From contig QHBW01000013.1 in the NCBI GenBank assembly GCA_003244205.1, positions 2,301 through 42,707 on the forward strand: a stretch of DNA of 40,407 nt, in the 5' to 3' direction. The stretch comes from Solirubrobacterales bacterium. GTDB taxonomy: Bacteria > Actinomycetota > Thermoleophilia > Solirubrobacterales > Solirubrobacteraceae. Below are positions 8,388 through 19,174 of the stretch, one piece after another (position 1 is the stretch's first letter; each line of letters begins with the position of its first letter). A program made the translations under genes and the position numbers. The notes beneath the pieces are model-generated. The model did not search any database. It was not told the DNA's origin and saw only the letters and a list, made by a program, of their open reading frames with translations.

Positions 8388-8393
8388 AGCCTA
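8388..8393 (-). promoter_or_regulatory. -10-like hexamer of leuL-leuA
   Basis: TAGGCT is followed 9 nt later by the GTG of the leader peptide. This places the predicted transcription start at or next to that GTG. No clear -35 is visible. Confidence 0.5.
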
Positions 8394-8456
8394 GCAAAGG
8401 CCGGCGTGCGCGACGGCGGTCTGGCGCCGCCAGGGACACGCTTGTCAGCAGAGGCC

Positions 8457-9458
8457 TCAGGGCACCAGCACGACCTTGCCGACGTTGCGCCGCTCGGTGA
8501 TGAACCGGTGGGCGTCGCCGGCGCGCTCGAGCGGGAATGTCTCGGCCACGACCGGCCGGATCGTGCCGTCATCGAGCAGCGATCGAAGCGGCAGCGCGTA
8601 GGGCTCGATCGACCCTGCCTGCTTCCACAGCGTGAGCAGGTTGAGACCGATGACGGCCTTGGACTCGCTCATCTGCTTGATCAGGTTGAAGCGAGGCATC
8701 CGCAGCGCCGTTCGTGCCGCGGCGATCAGGTTGCGTCGCTCGCCCGACACGACGCCCGAGGCGCCGAAGCAGATCAGCCGCCCGCCCGCACCCAGCAGCT
8801 CGTAGCTGCGCCGGAAGCTGACGCCGCCGAGCGCGTCCATGACCACGTCCAGCGGGGGGACATCGCGCTCCCAGCCCGCGCGCGTGTAGTCGATCGCGTG
8901 GTCAACGCCGAAGGAGCGAATCGCTTCGTGCTTGCCCGGCGATGCGCTACCCCACACCTCAGCTCCGATCGACTTGGCGATCTGCGTGGCGGCGATGCCA
9001 ACCCCGCCCGCCGCAGCGTGCACGAGCACGCGCTGTCCAGCCTCGAGCGCGCCGTAACGTACGAGCGCCACGTGGGCGGTGGCGTAGTTGACCGGGATCG
9101 CGGCGCCCTCCTCGAAGGACAGCCGCCGCGGCAACGCGAGCAGGTTTGCCACCGGCGAGACGACTCGCTCGGCGTAGCCGCCGAAGTTCGTCGCCGCGAT
9201 CACCCGATCGCCAACCGCGAAGCCCTCGACGCCTTCGCCGACGGCGCTGATCGTTCCCGTGATCTCGTAGCCCACCACACAGGGCGGCTTGGGAGCATCG
9301 GGGTAGAGCCCAACCCTCGCCATCAGGTCAGCGAAGTTCACGCCCGCGGCGCGCACCTCGATCAACGCCTCCCCCGGCCGCGGCGGCGACGGATCCGGGC
9401 GCTCCTGGACCTGTAGCACCTGCGGCGGCCCGTGGCGGGTGATCACGGCGGCGCGCAC
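8457..9458 (-). CDS. NADPH:quinone oxidoreductase-like zinc-type alcohol dehydrogenase family protein
   Basis: A 333-residue medium-chain dehydrogenase/reductase of the quinone oxidoreductase/VAT-1 type. The GroES-like N-terminal half contains EVRAAGVNFADLMARVGLYP and VVGYEITGTISAVGEGVEGF. The Rossmann half has the nucleotide-binding HAAAGGVGIAATQIAK (about residues 147-162). The cysteine/histidine ligands of zinc-dependent members are absent, which fits an NADPH-dependent quinone or enone reductase acting in the cytoplasm. The GTG start at 9458 has TAGCGT 8 nt upstream. It is isolated between leuA and serA with its own promoter, so context says little about substrate. Confidence 0.85.
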   Translation of the reverse strand: MRAAVITRHGPPQVLQVQERPDPSPPRPGEALIEVRAAGVNFADLMARVGLYPDAPKPPCVVGYEITGTISAVGEGVEGFAVGDRVIAATNFGGYAERVVSPVANLLALPRRLSFEEGAAIPVNYATAHVALVRYGALEAGQRVLVHAAAGGVGIAATQIAKSIGAEVWGSASPGKHEAIRSFGVDHAIDYTRAGWERDVPPLDVVMDALGGVSFRRSYELLGAGGRLICFGASGVVSGERRNLIAAARTALRMPRFNLIKQMSESKAVIGLNLLTLWKQAGSIEPYALPLRSLLDDGTIRPVVAETFPLERAGDAHRFITERRNVGKVVLVP

Positions 9459-9466
9459 GCCGGCGT

Positions 9467-9472
9467 ACGCTA
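9467..9472 (-). promoter_or_regulatory. -10-like hexamer of the quinone oxidoreductase gene
   Basis: TAGCGT stands 8 nt before the GTG at 9458, with no Shine-Dalgarno in between, again suggesting a leaderless mRNA. Confidence 0.5.
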
Positions 9473-9507
9473 CAGCGGCCGGTGCATGAGCCGGCCGCCG
9501 CGGGTCG

Positions 9508-12401
<2,894 letters not shown>

Positions 12402-12428
12402 TCAGGCGCCAGTAGCGACGGTCGCGCG

Positions 12429-12434
12429 AGTGTA
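12429..12434 (-). promoter_or_regulatory. -10-like hexamer upstream of serC-serA
   Basis: TACACT is followed by about 123 nt to the serC ATG, so serC would have an ordinary 5' leader, unlike many genes here. The leader has no recognised riboswitch. Confidence 0.35.
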
Positions 12435-12463
12435 GAGCACCTGCGGGCCGTGACGGCCTGCTC
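12435..12463 (-). terminator. Hairpin at the 3' end of ilvC
   Basis: An inner stem GGCCG/CGGCC with a 3-nt loop (12446-12458) is flanked by outer arms GAGCA and TGCTC. It overlaps the ilvC stop codon and lies just before the serC promoter. There is no U-tract, so termination is likely rather than certain. Confidence 0.4.
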
Positions 12464-13451
12464 AGAAGCTGGGGTTGATCCAGTCCATCATCGAGCGCAG
12501 CTCTTGTCCTTCGCGCTCGATCTGCGTGTCGGCCTGCTGCTCGCGCAGGTGCAGGAAGTGCTCCTGTCCAGCGCGGTTCTCCGCGATCCATTCGCGTGCG
12601 AACTCGCCGCTCTGGATCTCGCTGAGGATCTTGCGCATCTCCGCCCGTGTCTGCTCGGAGATGACGCGCTTGCCGCGCGTGTAGTCGCCGTACTCGGCGG
12701 TGTTGGAGATCGAGTAGCGCATTCCGGCGAGCCCCTTCTCGTACATCAAGTCGACAATCAACTTGAGCTCGTGGAGGCACTCGAAGTAGGCCATCTTGGG
12801 GTCGTAGCCGGCTTCGACCAGCGTCTCGAAACCGGCCTGGACGAGCTCTGAGATGCCACCGCAGAGCACAGCCTGCTCACCGAAGAGATCGGTCTCCGTC
12901 TCATCCTTGAAGGTGGTCTCAAAGACGCCCCCGCGGGTGCAGCCGATCCCCCTGGCGTAGGCGAGCGCGAGCTCGAGCGTTCGTCCGCTCGGGTCCTGCT
13001 GGACGGCGACGAGCCCGGGGACGCCAGACCCCTCCGTGAACTGGCGACGGACCAGGTGACCGGGCCCCTTCGGCGCAACCAGCGCAACGTCGACGTCGGC
13101 CGCGGGCTCGACCTCGCCGTAGTGGATCGAGAACCCGTGGCCGAACAGCAGCAGGTTGCCCTGCGCGACGCCGTCGCGAACTCCGCCTTCCCAGACCGCA
13201 CGATGCAGCTCGTCGGGAACGAGCATCATGACCACGTCCCCGCGACTCGCCGCCTCGCCCGGTTCGCTGACATCGAGCCCGGCCTCGCGCGCCGTGGCGA
13301 CGGACTCCGAGCTCGGACGCAGCCCCACCACCACGTCGACGCCCGAGTCGCGCAGGTTCAGCGCGTGGGCGTGCCCCTGGGAGCCGAAGCCGATGATGGC
13401 AACCGTCTTGCCCTCGAGCAGCCCGAGGTCGGCGTCGTCGTCGTAGAACAT
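12462..13451 (-). CDS. ilvC: Ketol-acid reductoisomerase
   Basis: Converts acetolactate and acetohydroxybutyrate to the dihydroxy acids of valine/isoleucine synthesis, using NADPH and Mg. The 329-residue length marks the short class I enzyme. The dinucleotide motif is [19 protein letters not shown] (19-37). The beta-2 loop GLRPSSES has Arg and Ser typical of NADPH preference. [38 protein letters not shown] and [12 protein letters not shown] carry the metal and substrate residues. The ATG at 13451 has TAGCCT 9 nt upstream and no Shine-Dalgarno. It is separate from ilvBN, which lies about 10 kb away, and has its own promoter. Confidence 0.97.
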   Translation of the reverse strand: MFYDDDADLGLLEGKTVAIIGFGSQGHAHALNLRDSGVDVVVGLRPSSESVATAREAGLDVSEPGEAASRGDVVMMLVPDELHRAVWEGGVRDGVAQGNLLLFGHGFSIHYGEVEPAADVDVALVAPKGPGHLVRRQFTEGSGVPGLVAVQQDPSGRTLELALAYARGIGCTRGGVFETTFKDETETDLFGEQAVLCGGISELVQAGFETLVEAGYDPKMAYFECLHELKLIVDLMYEKGLAGMRYSISNTAEYGDYTRGKRVISEQTRAEMRKILSEIQSGEFAREWIAENRAGQEHFLHLREQQADTQIEREGQELRSMMDWINPSF

Positions 13452-13460
13452 CGGCGCGGG

Positions 13461-13466
13461 AGGCTA
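13461..13466 (-). promoter_or_regulatory. -10-like hexamer of ilvC
   Basis: TAGCCT is placed 9 nt before the ATG at 13451 with no Shine-Dalgarno between, the same spacing as in leuL, menB, cysK and the subtilase gene. Confidence 0.5.
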
Positions 13467-13491
13467 GCGAAGCGACCGCTGCGCGCCCGGC

Positions 13492-14337
13492 TCAGGCCTC
13501 GGCCGAGGCCATCAGTGCGCGCGCCGGGATCGAGATCGCGCCATCGTCGCCGGTGTAGGGCGCCAACGCTTCGCCAAGGCCTTGATACAGCTCCTCGCGC
13601 ACAGCGGGCGCCAGCGCATCGGTGAGGCGAGCGAACTCGACACCGAGGTCGCGCGCCTCCGACCAGTAGGCAGCGAGGCTCTCGTGGCTGCGCAGGAAGT
13701 CGACCGCCTCGACCTCGATCTCGACAAAGCCGCTGTCGGCGAGCAACTCCGCGAGCGCAGTCGGATCGGCGAGCGCGAACATGCCGGGGGCGCCGGGAGC
13801 GGGCGGTTCGCTCAGCCCCCGGCGCACGAGCTCGCGCACGCGCAAGGACATCCAGGGATTTGCCATCGCATCCGCCCACACCGCGAGCGCGACGCGCCCG
13901 CCCGGGCGCAGAACGCGCCGCGTCTCACGCAGCGCCACCGCCGGGTCGCTGAGGAGCATGTAGCCAAAGCGGCACAGGACCGCGTCCACGGTGGCGGTGG
14001 GCAGATCGATCCATTCAGCGTCGAGCTCGGCGAATTCGACGTTGGTGATGCCCAGCTCAGCTGCACGCCGGCGAGCAACCTCGAGCATGCCCTCGGCGAC
14101 GTCACTGCAGATCAGCGTCCCACCCGGCGCGATCAGCTCGGCGGCGAGCAAGCCCGTGTCGCCGGGTCCCGCTGCCAGCTCCAGCACGCGGTGGCCCGGC
14201 TGAGGCTGGATCCAGTCCACCATCCGGTGCGACAGTCCGAGCACCGCCGCCTGGAACTCCCCGCGGCGCCGCCCCCAGCCTTCCGCGGAGGCCTCCCAGC
14301 GGCGGCGCGACTGCTCGCGTGCACTCACGTCGCTCAT
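13492..14337 (-). CDS. Class I SAM-dependent methyltransferase (candidate demethylmenaquinone methyltransferase)
   Basis: A 281-residue methyltransferase with motif I VLELAAGPGDTGLLAAEL (about residues 47-64), SDVAEGMLEVARRRAAELG, the motif II-like DAVLCRFGYMLLSDP, and ALRETRRVLRPGGRVALAVW. It resembles the UbiE/MenG-like group in general layout but lacks the most characteristic MenG signature, so a generic methyltransferase is possible. Its ATG at 14337 shares one base with the menE stop (TGATG), so it is translated with a menaquinone enzyme. No other menG candidate is in the otherwise nearly complete locus. I infer, without proof, a role in the final C-methylation of demethylmenaquinone. 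Confidence 0.8.
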   Translation of the reverse strand: MSDVSAREQSRRRWEASAEGWGRRRGEFQAAVLGLSHRMVDWIQPQPGHRVLELAAGPGDTGLLAAELIAPGGTLICSDVAEGMLEVARRRAAELGITNVEFAELDAEWIDLPTATVDAVLCRFGYMLLSDPAVALRETRRVLRPGGRVALAVWADAMANPWMSLRVRELVRRGLSEPPAPGAPGMFALADPTALAELLADSGFVEIEVEAVDFLRSHESLAAYWSEARDLGVEFARLTDALAPAVREELYQGLGEALAPYTGDDGAISIPARALMASAEA

Positions 14338-15644
14338 CAGCGCAGCAGCGTGCGGCGCGGCTTGCCCGACGGCGTGCGCGGAAGGGCATCGGCGAACTCG
14401 ATCCTCTTGGGCACCTTGAACGCCGCCAGTTTGGCCGCGCAATGTTCCCGCAGCGCCTCGCTCGTGGTTGCAGCTCCCGCCCGCAGCACGACACGGGCGC
14501 TGACCGCCTCGCCCCATTGCACGTCGGCGCGACCGTACACCGCGGCGTCGGTGACATCCGGATGGCTGAGCAGGATCGCCTCGACCTCGTCAGGGGCAAC
14601 GTTCTCGCCGCCGGTGACGATCGTGTCGGCGAGACGGCCAGTTACGTGCAGGCGGCCGGATTCGTCGAGCTGACCCACGTCACCGGTGTGCAGGACCCCG
14701 TCGGGCGCCCGGGCACCGGGTGCCACCGTTGGTCCGTCGACAAGGATCTCACCAGCGTCGCCCACACGCACGCGCGTCAGCGGCAGCGGCGGACCAGCGC
14801 TGTGATCGTCCGGATCACGCGCGGTGGTCACCTGCGATGAGGCTTCCGTCAGCCCGTATGTCCCAACCACCGGCACGCCTGCCTCGAGTGCCGCCGCACG
14901 CAGAGACGCCGACATCGGCGCGCCCCCGATCAGCGCACGGCGCAGCGCCGGAGGACGCGCCAGACCGCCGTCGAGCAGGCGGGCGAGCGTGGTCGGCACA
15001 AGCGAGACGACCGTGGTCTGACCAGCGACGAGCTCGCCTGCAACAGTGTCTGAGTCGAAGCGCGGGTGCAGTACGGCGGTGGTCGCGTAGATTGCCGAGC
15101 GCAGCAGGATCGACAGGCCGCCGATGTGGGCGAGCGGCAGCGTGCATAGCCAGCGCTCGGCCGGGTCGAGGCCGAGCGCAACGGCCGACCCCAAGGCGCT
15201 GGCGAGCAGGTTGCCATGAGTGAGCTCCACCGGCGCGCCCGGCCCGGTCGTTCCTGACGTGTGCAGCAGCAGCGCGGGCGCGTCGGCGTCGCAGGCCAGC
15301 GGTGCCAGCGGCCCCGTGCGCGCGAGCGCGGCGGGCGAGTCGATCGTGTGATCGGCCCTCGCTTCGCGCTCGACGCGCTCGTCGTCAGACAATCGAGGAT
15401 CCACCGGCAGCGCCACGGCCCCCAGCCACAGGATTGCGTGCAGGGCGACGGCGAAGCCAGCATCGCCGTGGGCGGGTAGAGCAACCCGCTCCCCGGGGCC
15501 GACGCCGATCGCCGCAAGCCCGCCGGCCACCGCGGCGGCGGCGTCGGCCAGCTCGCGGTAGCTGAGCGTCTGGCGAGGGGTGACGAGCGCCTCCCGATCC
15601 GGCATTGTCGCCGCCGCGCTCGCTAACCAGGGATCGATCGCCAT
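14337..15644 (-). CDS. menE: o-Succinylbenzoate-CoA ligase
   Basis: ANL-superfamily enzyme that activates o-succinylbenzoate to its CoA thioester. The protein has 435 residues. The P-loop is LLHTSGTTGPGAPVELTHGN, A5 is GTYGLTEASS, and A8 is TGDVGQLDESGRLHVTGR followed by TGGENVAPDEVEAIL. The A10 lysine lies in PRTPSGKPRR. The P-loop is odd: the usual lysine (GTTGxPKG) is replaced, giving GTTGPGAP. The ATG at 15644 has TAGGCT 8 nt upstream; the much longer open frame to 16469 is antisense to menB. The assignment within the ANL family leans on the menaquinone context. Confidence 0.9.
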   Translation of the reverse strand: MAIDPWLASAAATMPDREALVTPRQTLSYRELADAAAAVAGGLAAIGVGPGERVALPAHGDAGFAVALHAILWLGAVALPVDPRLSDDERVEREARADHTIDSPAALARTGPLAPLACDADAPALLLHTSGTTGPGAPVELTHGNLLASALGSAVALGLDPAERWLCTLPLAHIGGLSILLRSAIYATTAVLHPRFDSDTVAGELVAGQTTVVSLVPTTLARLLDGGLARPPALRRALIGGAPMSASLRAAALEAGVPVVGTYGLTEASSQVTTARDPDDHSAGPPLPLTRVRVGDAGEILVDGPTVAPGARAPDGVLHTGDVGQLDESGRLHVTGRLADTIVTGGENVAPDEVEAILLSHPDVTDAAVYGRADVQWGEAVSARVVLRAGAATTSEALREHCAAKLAAFKVPKRIEFADALPRTPSGKPRRTLLR

Positions 15645-15652
15645 CGCAGCTG

Positions 15653-15658
15653 AGCCTA
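15653..15658 (-). promoter_or_regulatory. -10-like hexamer of menE
   Basis: TAGGCT lies 8 nt before the ATG at 15644. It is back to back with the menB hexamer at 15672-15677 in a 42 bp divergent gap. Confidence 0.5.
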
Positions 15659-15671
15659 CGCGGGGATGATC

Positions 15672-15677
15672 TAGGGT
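15672..15677 (+). promoter_or_regulatory. -10-like hexamer of menB
   Basis: TAGGGT lies 9 nt before the ATG at 15687 with no Shine-Dalgarno. It is divergent to the menE hexamer, so the two promoters overlap in their upstream elements. Confidence 0.5.
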
Positions 15678-15686
15678 GGCGCGACG

Positions 15687-16535
15687 ATGAGCGAGCATGC
15701 CTGGACGGCAGCGGGCAGGTACACCGACATCCGCTACGAGCTTGGGGACGGCGGCGCAGCGGGGATCGCCAAGATCACGATCAACCGCCCCGAGGTGCGC
15801 AACGCATTTCGCCCGCAGACGCTGATCGAGCTCGCCGAGGCGCTGGACCGCGCACGCGAGGACCTCGATGTCGGCGTGATCGTCTTGACCGGCGAGGGTC
15901 CAGACGCATTCTGCTCGGGCGGCGACCAGCGGGTGCGGGGCGACGCGGGCTACCTCGCCGACGACGATGCCGCGCGCCGCGGCGTGGGCCGATTCCACGT
16001 CACCGACCTTCAGGTTCAGATCCGGCGGCTGCCCAAGCCGGTGATCGCGATGGTCGCCGGATACGCGATCGGGGGCGGCCATGTGCTGCACGTCGTCTGT
16101 GACCTCACGATCGCGGCCGACAATGCCCGCTTCGGTCAGACCGGACCCCGGGTCGGCTCCTTCGACGGCGGCTTCGGCGCCGGGCTGCTCGCCGAGATGG
16201 TGGGGCCCAAGAAGGCAAAGGAGATCTGGTTCTTGTGCCGCCAGTACGACGCCCGTCAGGCACTGGAGATGGGGCTCGTCAACACGGTCGTCCCGCTGGA
16301 GCGGCTCGAGCAGGAGACCGTCGCCTGGTGCCGCGAGCTCCTCGCCCTGTCCCCGTTCGCGCTGCGCTTGCTGAAGGCGAGCTTCCACGCGGCCGAGGAC
16401 GGGCTCGCCGGCCTCCAGCAGCTCGCTCACGACGCCAACCTGCTCTTTTACATGAGCGAGGAGGCACAAGAAGGCCGTGATGCCTACGTACAGAAGCGCC
16501 CGCCGGACTTCTCTCGCTTCCCCCGACGGCCCTAG
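15687..16535 (+). CDS. menB: 1,4-Dihydroxy-2-naphthoyl-CoA synthase
   Basis: Crotonase-fold enzyme that cyclises o-succinylbenzoyl-CoA to the naphthoquinone ring. The 282-residue protein has [22 protein letters not shown] (oxyanion region), [30 protein letters not shown] and the C-terminal [12 protein letters not shown]. All of these are MenB-specific rather than generic enoyl-CoA hydratase. Gly153 in [11 protein letters not shown] corresponds to the position that is Gly in E. coli MenB and Asp in the mycobacterial enzyme, which would place it in the bicarbonate-dependent class; this is inference from motif alignment. It leads the plus-strand menB-menA-menC run. Confidence 0.97.
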   Translation: MSEHAWTAAGRYTDIRYELGDGGAAGIAKITINRPEVRNAFRPQTLIELAEALDRAREDLDVGVIVLTGEGPDAFCSGGDQRVRGDAGYLADDDAARRGVGRFHVTDLQVQIRRLPKPVIAMVAGYAIGGGHVLHVVCDLTIAADNARFGQTGPRVGSFDGGFGAGLLAEMVGPKKAKEIWFLCRQYDARQALEMGLVNTVVPLERLEQETVAWCRELLALSPFALRLLKASFHAAEDGLAGLQQLAHDANLLFYMSEEAQEGRDAYVQKRPPDFSRFPRRP

Positions 16536-16538
16536 CCT
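16533..16538 (+). promoter_or_regulatory. Possible internal -10-like hexamer before menA
   Basis: TAGCCT, which includes the menB stop codon, lies 9 nt before the GTG of menA. GGAG lies 4 nt before that GTG, so ordinary translation from the menB transcript is equally possible. Confidence 0.3.
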
Positions 16539-16547
16539 CGGAGCGTT

Positions 16548-17420
16548 GTGCGCATCTGGCTGATGGCCGCTCGACCGCGGACGTTGCCCGCGGCGGTGGC
16601 GCCCGTGCTCGTCGGCACCGCGCTCGCCGTCACGGTGGGCCCGCTGCGGGTGCTCGCCTTCCTGGCCGCGCTGGTCGGAGCGGTCTTCATCCAGGTGGGG
16701 ACAAACTTGTCAAACGACTACTCCGACGCCCGCCGTGGCGCCGATGCCGAGGATCGACTCGGCCCCGTGCGCGTCACCGCCGGTGGACTGGTGCCCCCGC
16801 GGCAGGTGCTCGTCGCGACCTACCTCTCCTTCGCTGTCGCGGTCCTGGTGGGCGTGTACTTGATCGCCGTCGCCGGCTGGGTCGTGCTGGCGCTCGGCGC
16901 CGCGTCGATCCTGGCGGGGGTGCTTTACACCGGCGGTCCGCGGCCGTACGGGTACGAAGGGCTGGGCGAGCTCTTCGTCTTCCTCTTTTTCGGGATCGTT
17001 GCCGTGACGGGGTCGTTCTACGTCCAGCGCCAGCGCCTGCCCTGGGAAGCGTTCGCACTCGCCGTTCCTGTCGGCCTGCTGGCCGCCGCGATTCTCGTCG
17101 TCAACAACGTGCGTGACCTGGAGAGCGACCGCCGCGTCGGCAAGCGCACGCTCGCGGTCCGCCTGGGACGTGAGCGCACGCGCCGGCTCTACAGCGCGAT
17201 GCTCACCGGCACCTATCTCACCGCCCCGATCCCCTGGCTGGCGGGATCACTGTCGGCGTGGCTGCTGGCGCCGCTGCTGAGCGCTCCACTCGCCCTGCGC
17301 TTGGTCAGGACGGTCGGCAGCCGCAGCGATGGCCCTGCCCTCAACGGCGCGCTCGCCGGAACGGGCGCGCTCCAGCTGGGCTTCTGCCTGCTGCTGTCGG
17401 CCGGCATCCTGTTGTCGTGA
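16548..17420 (+). CDS. menA: 1,4-Dihydroxy-2-naphthoate polyprenyltransferase
   Basis: Membrane-embedded UbiA-family prenyltransferase that attaches the polyprenyl tail to dihydroxynaphthoate. The 290-residue protein has about eight hydrophobic segments. The two Mg-diphosphate motifs are [14 protein letters not shown] (about 53-66) and [22 protein letters not shown] (about 186-207). The [18 protein letters not shown] start is typical for MenA. The GTG at 16548 is 12 bp after the menB stop. Its stop overlaps the menC start (TGATG), so menA and menC are coupled. Identification is secure. Confidence 0.95.
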   Translation: MRIWLMAARPRTLPAAVAPVLVGTALAVTVGPLRVLAFLAALVGAVFIQVGTNLSNDYSDARRGADAEDRLGPVRVTAGGLVPPRQVLVATYLSFAVAVLVGVYLIAVAGWVVLALGAASILAGVLYTGGPRPYGYEGLGELFVFLFFGIVAVTGSFYVQRQRLPWEAFALAVPVGLLAAAILVVNNVRDLESDRRVGKRTLAVRLGRERTRRLYSAMLTGTYLTAPIPWLAGSLSAWLLAPLLSAPLALRLVRTVGSRSDGPALNGALAGTGALQLGFCLLLSAGILLS

Positions 17421-18439
17421 TGCGGCTGAGCTGGCGGCGCACGCGGCTGCGTCTGCGCGCACCCTTTGCGACGGCGTTCGCAACGCTCTCCGAGCGTGAG
17501 CTCCTCGAGGTGGAGCTGCATGCGGACGACGGGACGACGGCCCGCGGGGAGGCGGCGCCGCTTGAGCCCTATGACGGGGTCTCGCTCGACGCCGCCGAGG
17601 AAGGCCTCGCAATGCTCGCCGCCCTCGTGGCCGGAGTCGACGACGCAGACCGTAAGTCTCTGCTCGATGCCGCCTGGGCGAGCGGAGCCCCAGCCTGCGC
17701 GGTGGCGGCGCTCGACCTCGCGCTCTGGGATCTTGCCGGACAGCAAGCGGGCCGGTCCGTAGCCGAGCTGTTGGGCGCACCGAGCGCCGCGCGGATCGCG
17801 GTCAACGCCACGATCGCGGCCGCGGACCGCGCCGGAGCGGCGGCCGCGGGTGCCACCGCGGTGGCCGCCGGTTTCGGTTGTCTGAAGCTCAAGGTCGGGA
17901 TCGGCGACGACGCGGGGCGCGTCGCCGCCGTGCGGGCGGCCGCCGGTCCGACGACAAGCCTGCGGGTCGACGCCAATGGCGCATGGGTCAACGAGCCAGA
18001 GGCGCTCGGCGCGCTCGAAGCGCTGGCTCCCGCAGGAATCGAGCTGGCCGAGGAGCCGATGCACGGCGTCGAGGCGCTGCGCAGCCTGCGCGCAAGCGCC
18101 CCCATCCCTATCGCGATGGACGAGACCGCCTGCGACGCGAGCGCATGGGGATCGGGCGCCACGGACCTCGTCTGCCTGAAGCTCTCGCGCTGCGGCGGCA
18201 TCTCGGCCCTGCTCTCCGCCGCCCGCGCAGCTCGAGCCGCCGGGAGCGAGGTCTATCTGGCCTCCAACCTCGACGGCCCCGCCGGTATCGCCGGAGCCCT
18301 GCACGCGGCCGCGGCGATCGCTCCGATCCCCGCCTGCGGCCTCGCCACCCTCGGCCTCTTCGCCGACCAAGGCGACCCGTTTGCCCCGGTCGCTGGCGAG
18401 ATCGCCGTTCCCCGCGGGCCCGGTCTGGGCCTCGGCTGA
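17420..18439 (+). CDS. menC: o-Succinylbenzoate synthase
   Basis: Enolase-superfamily dehydratase that makes o-succinylbenzoate. The 339-residue protein has the muconate-lactonising subgroup layout: KxK acid/base lysines K156 and K158 in CLKLKVG, metal ligands D184 (RVDANGAW), E211 (AEEP) and D234 (MDETACD), and K254 in VCLKLSRCGG. By sequence alone a dipeptide epimerase or N-acylamino acid racemase cannot be excluded, but the flanking menA and menH settle the likely role. The ATG at 17420 shares a base with the menA stop; the longer frame to 17258 overlaps menA. It ends inside a perfect palindrome. Confidence 0.92.
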   Translation: MRLSWRRTRLRLRAPFATAFATLSERELLEVELHADDGTTARGEAAPLEPYDGVSLDAAEEGLAMLAALVAGVDDADRKSLLDAAWASGAPACAVAALDLALWDLAGQQAGRSVAELLGAPSAARIAVNATIAAADRAGAAAAGATAVAAGFGCLKLKVGIGDDAGRVAAVRAAAGPTTSLRVDANGAWVNEPEALGALEALAPAGIELAEEPMHGVEALRSLRASAPIPIAMDETACDASAWGSGATDLVCLKLSRCGGISALLSAARAARAAGSEVYLASNLDGPAGIAGALHAAAAIAPIPACGLATLGLFADQGDPFAPVAGEIAVPRGPGLGLG

Positions 18440-18450
18440 TCAGCCGAGGC
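18429..18450. terminator. Perfect 22 bp palindrome between convergent menC and menH
   Basis: The arms GCCTCGGCTGA and TCAGCCGAGGC form an uninterrupted palindrome centred between bases 18439 and 18440. It contains the menC stop and ends 2 bp before the menH stop. It is well placed as a bidirectional terminator, though it lacks a U-tract. Confidence 0.6.
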
Positions 18451-18451
18451 G

Positions 18452-19165
18452 TCAGAGCAATGCAGCTACCAGCGCCGGCGCCTCGAGCGCGACGGCGTGT
18501 CCGACGGCAGGCAGCTCGACGACCTGCGCGCGGGGGATCAGCTGGCCCATGCGCCGGCCGATCGCCACGAACTTGCCGTCGCGTTCGCCGCTGACGACCG
18601 TGACGGGCATCGTCAACTCCGCAAGCCTCCCCCACAGCGGCTCCATCCGTCCCGTGGAGAGCCCGCGCAGGGCGGCGGCGAGCCCAGCTGCGCTGTTGCG
18701 CATCCGGTCCTCGTGTGCCGCGGCTGCAACGGCTCGTGGCTGGCCGCGCAGCAACGGCTGCCTCGCCCAACGGCGGCCGAAGAGCTCGACTCCGTCGCGC
18801 TCGATGCTCTCGGCCAGCTCCTCATCGGCCGCGCGCCGCGCGTCGCGCTCCGCGGGGTCGGCGATCCCCGGCGAGGCGCCGAGCAGAACGAGGCGGCTGA
18901 CGCGATCGGGGTGCGCGAGCGCGAAGAGCAGGGCGAGACGACCGCCCATCGAGTAGCCGCAGAGCGCGAACGGCTCGCTCGAGAGCGCCGCGATGTCCTC
19001 CAGGCAGGCACCGAACGACACCGGTCGCGCCTCTGTACGGGTGCCGTGGCCGCGAAGGTCGGGCGCCAACGCCGTGTAGCGTTCGCCGATCCCCGCCTCG
19101 ATCAGACCACGCCAGCTCGCGCTCGTCTGTGTGAATCCGTGGAGCAGGACGATGGTCGAGAGCAT
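18452..19165 (-). CDS. menH: 2-Succinyl-6-hydroxy-2,4-cyclohexadiene-1-carboxylate synthase (alpha/beta hydrolase)
   Basis: Alpha/beta-hydrolase-fold lyase that eliminates pyruvate from the MenD product. The 237-residue protein starts with TIVLLHGFTQTSASW, has DLRGHGTRTE and the nucleophile elbow CGYSMGGRLAL (S72). D196 in VVSGERDGKF and H223 in AVGHAVALE complete the triad. LHGF and GYSMGG are typical of MenH. The ATG at 19165 begins at the homology; the open frame to 19243 overlaps menD. It is divergent from menD with only 9 bp between start codons, and convergent with menC. Confidence 0.92.
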   Translation of the reverse strand: MLSTIVLLHGFTQTSASWRGLIEAGIGERYTALAPDLRGHGTRTEARPVSFGACLEDIAALSSEPFALCGYSMGGRLALLFALAHPDRVSRLVLLGASPGIADPAERDARRAADEELAESIERDGVELFGRRWARQPLLRGQPRAVAAAAHEDRMRNSAAGLAAALRGLSTGRMEPLWGRLAELTMPVTVVSGERDGKFVAIGRRMGQLIPRAQVVELPAVGHAVALEAPALVAALL

Positions 19166-19174
19166 GCGCACACG

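Noticed and set aside
15687..16469. Long minus-strand extension of the menE frame across menB.
   Set aside because: It is antisense to menB, which has clear family motifs; high GC keeps opposite frames open.
18497..19174. Long upstream extension of the menD frame.
   Set aside because: It is antisense to menH, and MenD homology begins at 19175.
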